DNA of 64,000 nucleotides. Origin: Oscillospiraceae bacterium. Its GTDB lineage: Bacteria; Bacillota; Clostridia; Oscillospirales; Oscillospiraceae. This document shows, in pieces, positions 58,663-64,000 of this stretch (position 1 is the stretch's first letter; each line of letters opens with the position of its first letter). The stretch is from NCBI GenBank assembly GCA_916988195.3, contig CAKASQ030000011.1, forward strand, positions 1 to 64,000. The letters are read 5' to 3'. A program made the translations under genes and the position numbers. The notes beneath the pieces are model-generated. The model was not told the origin of the DNA. It worked only from the letters and a program-made list of their open reading frames with translations, and did not search any database.

Positions 58663-59301
58663 TTATGGCCGGAGCTTCTGCCAGTCTTTGCGCAGGAAGA
58701 GGAACGTGATGAGCATATCGAGCGCGTATAAAATGGCGCGCAGGCTGCCGCCGAAGAGGAGGCTTGCAATGCACAGAAGCGCGCATGCGCCCGCGGCAAC
58801 ATAAAAGGCGATCCGGCGCTTCGAGATCAAAAACCATACAAGTCCCGCGAGCTTCCCGGCAAACAGAACCGGCACGGCGACATAGAACGCATAATACGCC
58901 TCGACGCTCTCGAGCATCACGTCCAGAAGCTTCAGCATATCGGAAAACTCGGGGAAGGATTCCAGCGTCTCTATAAAATACGACTGCGCGTGATAGACCA
59001 GCAGCACGCAGCCAAAGGCGACGACGAGATAGGCCGTAAACACGGCGCACACGATCAGCCAGAAGCACAAAGCCCCGTTCAGGTGCGGCTTTCCCACCGC
59101 ATCCAACCAGACACGCTCGCGCAGGCTCTCCTGCGCGGGCGTTTCATACGCGCCGGGATAGGCGGCGGAGCGGGGTGGAACGTTCTCGGGCTCCGGAATC
59201 TGCTGCACGGGCTTGGTGTAGCGCCTGACGAGCGCGCCGCACTCGGGGCAGATGAGCACATTGTCGTCTACCTCTTTGCCGCAGTTATAACATTTCTGCA
59301 T
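58663..59301 (-). CDS. Zinc-ribbon membrane protein
   Basis: A 212-aa protein. The N-terminal zinc ribbon has CYNCGKEV and CPECGALV (residues 4-7 and 18-21). A Pro-rich linker follows, then about four membrane segments (CFWLIVCAVFTAYLVVAFGC; VAVPVLFAGKLAGLVWFLI; AFYVAAGACALLCIASLLF; LYALDMLITFLFL). Many Bacillota encode such proteins without known function. It faces the SpoIID cassette. Confidence 0.8.
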   Translation of the reverse strand: MQKCYNCGKEVDDNVLICPECGALVRRYTKPVQQIPEPENVPPRSAAYPGAYETPAQESLRERVWLDAVGKPHLNGALCFWLIVCAVFTAYLVVAFGCVLLVYHAQSYFIETLESFPEFSDMLKLLDVMLESVEAYYAFYVAVPVLFAGKLAGLVWFLISKRRIAFYVAAGACALLCIASLLFGGSLRAILYALDMLITFLFLRKDWQKLRP

Positions 59302-59494
59302 GAAGCATACTCCTTATATAATATACTGAAATATCCTGCCTGTATTGTAGCTGCGTTTGTGCGGAAAGTCAAATGCGCGGAAACCGGCACGTGGGAAGCG
59401 CATTTTTTGCAAGGTATCGAGCAGTTTTTTGCATTTACATGGCGGGAAATTTCGATATAATAGGGTGCAAATAAACTGGGGAGGGGCGAAGACG

Positions 59495-60349
59495 ATGCGT
59501 TTTACGAAAATGAACGGCGCGGGCAACGACTTCATCATTGTGGAAAACCTGCGCGGCGAGTTAGACGAACAGAAGCTCTCCAAGCTTGCGCGCACGCTCT
59601 GCGACCGGCGTATGTCCATCGGGGCAGACGGCCTGATGGCGGTCGTTCCGGCAAAGGGGACTGCCGATTATGGCATGCTGTTTTTCAACTGCGACGGTTC
59701 GCTTGGCGAAATGTGCGGCAACGGCGCGCGCTGCATCTGCCGGTACGGCTATGAGTATCAGCTCGCCGGAGAAACGCAGACCATTGAGACCACAGCGGGG
59801 CTTGTCACCGGCGAGCGCATCGACGCGCAAAACTACCGCATCCGCCTGCCGCAGCCGCAGAATTTGCAGTATTTGGCGCTGGATGTGGACGGGCAAAAGG
59901 TCGGTTGCATGTACCTCGAGCTCGGAAACCCCGGCATTCCGCACGCGGTGGTGCAGTACCCCGGACTTCGCGAGGCGGACGAACGGGAGCTGTTCGAGCT
60001 TGGACGGAAGCTTCGCTACCATCCGGCTTTCCCGAAGGGCGCGAATGTGAATTTCCTCGAAAAACTCGGTGAGAACCGGTTTTATGAAAGAACGTGGGAA
60101 CGCGGCGTGGAGGATTTTACTTACGCCTGCGGCACGGGGACGGGCGCATCGGTCTATGCGCTGGCGGAAAGCCGGCAGTGCGGCGATCATGTGCAGGTCG
60201 AGATGAAAGGGGGGCTTCTCATCGTGGACATTGTCCGCGAGGGTAAGAAATGCACGGACCTCCTGCTCACGGGCCCGGCTAGCCTTGTTTGCGAGGGAGA
60301 GGTTTTTGAGGAAGCAATACCGCAAGAAGCGGCCTTTGGCTGTGTATAA
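59495..60349 (+). CDS. dapF: Diaminopimelate epimerase
   Basis: A 284-aa enzyme converting LL- to meso-diaminopimelate for lysine and peptidoglycan. The two catalytic cysteines are visible: GEMCGNGARC and DFTYACGTGTGASVY. MRFTKMNGAGNDFIIVEN is the standard start, at ATG 59495 behind GGGGAGGGG; the longer frame from 59357 has no SD. It is followed 21 bases later by a symporter gene. Confidence 0.96.
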   Translation: MRFTKMNGAGNDFIIVENLRGELDEQKLSKLARTLCDRRMSIGADGLMAVVPAKGTADYGMLFFNCDGSLGEMCGNGARCICRYGYEYQLAGETQTIETTAGLVTGERIDAQNYRIRLPQPQNLQYLALDVDGQKVGCMYLELGNPGIPHAVVQYPGLREADERELFELGRKLRYHPAFPKGANVNFLEKLGENRFYERTWERGVEDFTYACGTGTGASVYALAESRQCGDHVQVEMKGGLLIVDIVREGKKCTDLLLTGPASLVCEGEVFEEAIPQEAAFGCV

Positions 60350-60370
60350 CAAGAAAAGGAGAAAGTATTT

Positions 60371-61618
60371 ATGAACAAGAAGTCTGTTGCCCAGAACTAT
60401 ACGTTCCTTGGCATCATGCTCGGCGCCATGATTCTCGGCGCGCTGTTTGGCTGGCTCGCCCCGTCGGCAGCGGTGGCCATCAAGCCGCTCGGCACGGTGT
60501 TTATCAACATGATGTTCTGCATCGTTGTACCGCTGGTCTTTGCGTCGATCTCCGGCGCAGTTGCCAACATGAAAAGCCGCAAGCGCGCGGGCAAGATCAT
60601 GGGTACGACGATTGCAACGTTCGTCGTGACCGGCGCGATTGCCGCGGTCATCATGTTCCTGCTCGTTCAGCTGTTCCCGCCGGTGCTCACGCCGTGGACG
60701 GAGCTTCAGGCCGAGGAAATGGGCGAGTACGCAACCATCAGCGACATGATCGTCAATTTCTTCACAACCTCTGACTTTGTGGGCCTGCTCAGCCGCCGTG
60801 CGATGCTGCCGCTGATTGTGTTCTCGATTCTGTTTGGCTTTGCTGTCAACCTCAACGGCGGCAGCGAGACGCTGGTCGCAAAGTTCCTGGAAGACCTGAC
60901 GAACGTCATGCTGAAGTTTGTCAAGATCGTGACCTACTACGCACCCATCGCGTTCTTTGCGATTTTTGCAGACCTTGTCGCAAGCTACGGCCCGCAGATC
61001 ACCGAGTCCTATGGCCGGGCGCTGCTGCTGTACTACCCGCTGTGCGTTGTGTACATCTTTACGGCTTTCCCGCTGTTTGCCTGGTTCGGCGGCGGCAAGG
61101 GCGCTGTGAAGGTCATGTTCCAGCACATTGTCAAGCCTGCGGTCGTATCTCTCGGCACGTGCTCGTCCGTTGCGACGATCCCGACCAACATGGAAGAGGC
61201 GGAAGCCACCGGCATCTCCAAGGACGTATCCGACATGGTGCTTCCCCTTGGCGCGACGATGCACATGGACGGCTCGTGTTTCTCGTGCGTGCTGAAAATC
61301 GCGTTTGTACTCGGCGTGTTCGGACAGGATATGGGCTTTGGGCGTCTGATCCCGATCGTTCTGGTCGCGGTTCTGTCCTCGGTCGGCATGTCCGGCGTGC
61401 CCGGCGGCGGCTACATCGGCGAGTACATCATCTGCTCGATCTTCTTCCCGACGCAGATGGAGGTTGCGTTCCCAATCCTCGTGGCCATCGGCAACCTCGT
61501 CGATCCTCCCGCGACCATGATCAACTCTGCGGGCGACTATGTGGTATCCTACATTGTCTCTCGCTTTGTCGACGGCAAGGATTGGCTCCAGAAGCAGTTG
61601 GCGGCCAAGAAGGACTGA
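60371..61618 (+). CDS. Dicarboxylate/amino acid:cation symporter (DAACS family)
   Basis: A 415-aa membrane protein with about eight helices and two re-entrant loops. Key motifs: GTCSSVATIPTNMEEA (hairpin 1 serine motif), LGATMHMDGSCF (the NMDG-like region, here MHMDG), GMSGVPGGG (hairpin 2), VDPPATMINSAGD (helix 8 substrate site). The family moves glutamate, aspartate, serine or C4-dicarboxylates with sodium or protons. The substrate cannot be told from sequence. AAAAGGAGAAAG precedes the ATG. Confidence 0.92.
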   Translation: MNKKSVAQNYTFLGIMLGAMILGALFGWLAPSAAVAIKPLGTVFINMMFCIVVPLVFASISGAVANMKSRKRAGKIMGTTIATFVVTGAIAAVIMFLLVQLFPPVLTPWTELQAEEMGEYATISDMIVNFFTTSDFVGLLSRRAMLPLIVFSILFGFAVNLNGGSETLVAKFLEDLTNVMLKFVKIVTYYAPIAFFAIFADLVASYGPQITESYGRALLLYYPLCVVYIFTAFPLFAWFGGGKGAVKVMFQHIVKPAVVSLGTCSSVATIPTNMEEAEATGISKDVSDMVLPLGATMHMDGSCFSCVLKIAFVLGVFGQDMGFGRLIPIVLVAVLSSVGMSGVPGGGYIGEYIICSIFFPTQMEVAFPILVAIGNLVDPPATMINSAGDYVVSYIVSRFVDGKDWLQKQLAAKKD

Positions 61619-61647
61619 TTGGCCAGATAATAATTGATATAACGGCG

Positions 61648-61691
61648 GCCGCGCCCAATCTGGATTTTTTTCCGGTTGGGCGCGGCTTTTT
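61648..61691 (+). terminator. Terminator after the symporter gene
   Basis: GCCGCGCCCAA (61648-61658) pairs with TTGGGCGCGGC (61676-61686), then TTTTT. The rest of the gap to 61951 holds only AT-rich sequence with TATACT-like boxes (for example near 61857), and no certain promoter. Confidence 0.85.
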
Positions 61692-61951
61692 GCCGAAAAA
61701 CGACAGAAAACAGATCAATGGAAATGGCCGATGTGGGGTTTTGTGCGGTTCTACAATTCTTTATGCAATTCGACGGGAAAGAACCAAATAAAACCGGCAA
61801 AACCAACAAAAATGAATCTACGCCATTTTTGTGATAGATATTCTGGAAAAAACGTGATATACTGCTATTTGGTGAACAATGGCTTTCATGGAATTCTCTT
61901 TTTTCAGAACCTTCCATCGAACGGCTAGAATTTAGAAAAGAGGTACTTTTT

Positions 61952-63556
61952 ATGTCTGAACTGAATTTGAGCAAGTATGGCATTACGGGTGCTACCGAGA
62001 TTGTGCGCAACCCCTCCTACGAAATGCTTTTCGAAGAGGAGACCAAGGCTGGTCTGGTTGGCTACGAAAAGGGTCAGGTCAGCGAGCTGGGCGCCGTCAA
62101 TGTTATGACCGGCATCTACACCGGCCGCTCCCCCAAAGATAAGTATATCGTTGTCGACGACAACTCCAAGGACACCGTGTGGTGGACCTCCGAAGCCTAT
62201 AAGAACGACAACCATCCGATGACCGAGGAAACCTGGAAGACCGTCAAGGACATCGCCGTCAAGGAGCTTTGCAACAAGCGCCTGTTCGTCGTCGACGCGT
62301 TCTGCGGCGCGAACCACGATACCCGCATGGCCATCCGCTTCATCGTCGAGGTCGCATGGCAGGCACACTTCGTCACCAACATGTTCATCCGCCCGACCGC
62401 TGAAGAGCTCGAGAACTTTGAGCCGGACTTCGTCGTCTACAACGCCTCCAAGGCCAAGGTCGAAAACTACAAGGAGCTCGGCCTCAACTCCGAGACCTGC
62501 GTGGCCTTCAACATCACCTCCCGCGAGCAGGTCATCATCAACACCTGGTACGGCGGCGAGATGAAGAAGGGCATGTTCTCCATGATGAACTACTACCTCC
62601 CGCTCAAGGGCATCGCTTCGATGCACTGCTCGGCCAACACCGACATGAACGGCGAGAACACCGCCATCTTCTTCGGTCTGTCCGGCACCGGCAAGACCAC
62701 GCTTTCCACCGACCCCAAGCGCCTTCTCATCGGCGACGACGAGCACGGCTGGGACGACAACGGCGTGTTTAACTTCGAAGGCGGCTGCTACGCGAAGGTC
62801 ATCAACCTCGACAAGGACTCCGAGCCCGACATCTACAACGCCATCCGCCGCGACGCGCTGCTCGAGAACGTGACCCTCGACGAAAACGGCAAGATCGACT
62901 TCGCCGACAAGTCCGTCACGGAGAACACCCGCGTTTCCTACCCCATTGATCACATCGAGAAGATTGTGCGCCCGGTCTCCGCTGCGCCCGACGCAAAGAA
63001 CGTCATCTTCCTGTCCGCCGACGCATTCGGCGTCCTGCCTCCCGTCTCCATCCTGACCCCGGAGCAGACCAAGTACTACTTCCTGTCCGGTTTCACCGCG
63101 AAGCTGGCCGGCACCGAGCGCGGCATCACCGAGCCCACCCCGACCTTCTCTGCCTGCTTCGGTCAGGCCTTCCTGGAGCTCCATCCGACCAAGTACGCCG
63201 AAGAGCTCGTCAAGAAGATGGAAAAGAGCGGCGCGAAGGCGTACCTCGTCAACACCGGCTGGAACGGCACGGGCAAGCGTATCTCCATCAAGGACACCCG
63301 CGGCATCATCGACGCTATCCTCTCCGGCGCGATCCTGTCGGCTCCCACCAAAAAGATCCCGCACTTCGACTTTGAGGTTCCCACCGAACTTCCCGGCGTC
63401 GACAGCGGCATCCTCGACCCGCGCGACACCTACGCCGACGCTTCTGAATGGGAGAAGAAGGCGCAGGATCTGGCTTCCCGCTTCGTGAAGAACTTCGTCA
63501 AGTACGAAGGCAACGAGGCAGGCAAGGCGCTCGTCGCGGCAGGCCCGAAAGCCTGA
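61952..63556 (+). CDS. pckA: Phosphoenolpyruvate carboxykinase (ATP)
   Basis: A 534-aa enzyme interconverting oxaloacetate plus ATP with phosphoenolpyruvate, CO2 and ADP. The kinase P-loop is [13 protein letters not shown]; the substrate Arg is in [12 protein letters not shown]; the metal-site sequence is [20 protein letters not shown]. Length is typical. AAGAGGTAC precedes the ATG. The following gene starts an oxaloacetate decarboxylase/pyruvate carboxylase subunit, so the pair handles the oxaloacetate node. Codon use is very GC-rich, as in the acs genes, which suggests high expression. Confidence 0.96.
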   Translation: MSELNLSKYGITGATEIVRNPSYEMLFEEETKAGLVGYEKGQVSELGAVNVMTGIYTGRSPKDKYIVVDDNSKDTVWWTSEAYKNDNHPMTEETWKTVKDIAVKELCNKRLFVVDAFCGANHDTRMAIRFIVEVAWQAHFVTNMFIRPTAEELENFEPDFVVYNASKAKVENYKELGLNSETCVAFNITSREQVIINTWYGGEMKKGMFSMMNYYLPLKGIASMHCSANTDMNGENTAIFFGLSGTGKTTLSTDPKRLLIGDDEHGWDDNGVFNFEGGCYAKVINLDKDSEPDIYNAIRRDALLENVTLDENGKIDFADKSVTENTRVSYPIDHIEKIVRPVSAAPDAKNVIFLSADAFGVLPPVSILTPEQTKYYFLSGFTAKLAGTERGITEPTPTFSACFGQAFLELHPTKYAEELVKKMEKSGAKAYLVNTGWNGTGKRISIKDTRGIIDAILSGAILSAPTKKIPHFDFEVPTELPGVDSGILDPRDTYADASEWEKKAQDLASRFVKNFVKYEGNEAGKALVAAGPKA

Positions 63557-63631
63557 TTGCCGGAACCTTCTTTAACGAAAATTTATTTCGGAACCGCGCC
63601 AACATCGGTTATACTTGATATGAAGCGCCAG

Positions 63632-63664
63632 ACACGCTGCGGCGCTCGCCGCAGCGTGTTTTTC
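63632..63664 (+). terminator. Terminator after pckA
   Basis: ACACGCTGCGGCG and CGCCGCAGCGTGT form a 13-base-pair stem with a 2-base loop, followed by TTTTT. Confidence 0.9.
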
Positions 63665-63743
63665 TGTCAGGGACACTGATGATGGAACATAAACTATGTT
63701 GTCAAGCGCCTGTTGCGGGCGTAATAATAATGGAGGATATGAC

Positions 63744-64000
63744 ATGAAAAAAGTTCAAATCACTGAAACTGTCCTTCGTGATGCGAATCAGTCCCTGATG
63801 GCAACCCGTCTGCCGTACGCCGATTTTGAGGAAATTCTTCCCGAAATGGACAAGGCCGGTTATTATTCGGTCGAGTGCTGGGGCGGCGCGACGTTCGACT
63901 CCTGCCTTCGCTATCTCGGCGAGGATCCGTGGGAGCGCCTGCGCAATATCCGCAGACTGATGCCCAACACGAAGCTGCAGATGCTCCTTCGCGGCCAGAA
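63744..64000 (+). CDS. Oxaloacetate decarboxylase alpha / pyruvate carboxylase subunit B, truncated by the window end
   Basis: Only the first 85 or so codons are in the window. [23 protein letters not shown] is the hallmark start of the carboxyltransferase TIM barrel (ETVLRDAxQS). [25 protein letters not shown] and KLQMLLRGQ also fit. It transfers CO2 between oxaloacetate and biotin. Which of the two enzymes cannot be decided from this fragment. GGAGGA precedes ATG 63744. Confidence 0.88.
   Translation, partial: MKKVQITETVLRDANQSLMATRLPYADFEEILPEMDKAGYYSVECWGGATFDSCLRYLGEDPWERLRNIRRLMPNTKLQMLLRGQ

Overview
The window reads as a chromosomal piece of an anaerobic, GC-rich, spore-forming Clostridia (Bacillota), most like the Oscillospiraceae. 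Evidence: a corrinoid/folate acetyl-CoA synthase cluster, a MetF-MetV-RnfC2 methylene-THF reductase, a glmS ribozyme, LPXTG pilins with a class C sortase, a SpoIID-domain/peptidoglycan-binding cassette, and Gram-positive sigma-A promoters. I see no rRNA, tRNA, CRISPR array, insertion sequence or prophage. The taxonomic statement is inference.

Region 1 (1-18656, all + except the first gene) is a Wood-Ljungdahl block. It opens with a nickel module (His-rich CsoR-family repressor, His-rich CooJ-like protein, CooT), then metF, cooC, acsD, a fused acsC-acsE, acsB, acsV, a DUF3786 protein and a trigger-factor-like chaperone. A second unit carries fhs, fchA, folD, a DUF1576-like membrane protein and a zinc-ribbon protein. 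The acs and fhs promoters share a palindromic element. The CODH catalytic subunit (acsA/cooS) is not in the window although its maturase is. The 378-base gap 13036-13413 holds a terminator, promoter, operator and structured leader.

Region 2 (18701-22319) has cysK (-) with a strong promoter and operator, a 609-base gap (19634-20242) filled by that promoter and two REPIN-like repeats, and a divergent PdxR/MocR regulator and ECF S component, probably for vitamin B6.

Region 3 (22370-32528) is a pilus island: a minus-strand operon (major pilin, class C sortase, second LPXTG protein, second sortase) and a divergent plus-strand operon (1392-aa adhesin, coiled-coil protein, signal peptidase I). A run of ten G lies between the two promoters.

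Region 4 (32746-39604, -) has metF2-metV-rnfC2, a lipoprotein and ribozyme-controlled glmS. The 324-base gap 36266-36589 holds the rnfC2 promoter, a palindrome and a terminator.

Region 5 (39710-49850) resembles the ygeW/ygeY/yqeA ureide and purine catabolic loci: carbamate kinase, YgeW, two YgeY-type hydrolases, GntR and YheO-type regulators, a large PLP enzyme, a small ribbon-helix-helix protein and a threonine-synthase-like enzyme. Such catabolism would supply carbamoyl phosphate for ATP and one-carbon units for region 1.

Region 6 (50034-56150, -) is an oppBCDF operon plus a separately transcribed solute-binding lipoprotein that appears circularly permuted. Region 7 (56346-64000) has the SpoIID/peptidoglycan-binding cassette, a membrane zinc-ribbon protein, dapF, a dicarboxylate/amino-acid symporter, pckA and the start of an oxaloacetate decarboxylase/pyruvate carboxylase subunit. 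The 333-base gap 61619-61951 holds a terminator and the pckA upstream region, in which I could not fix a promoter.

REP/REPIN-like palindromic repeats beginning GTAG are scattered through the intergenic spaces (nine loci).
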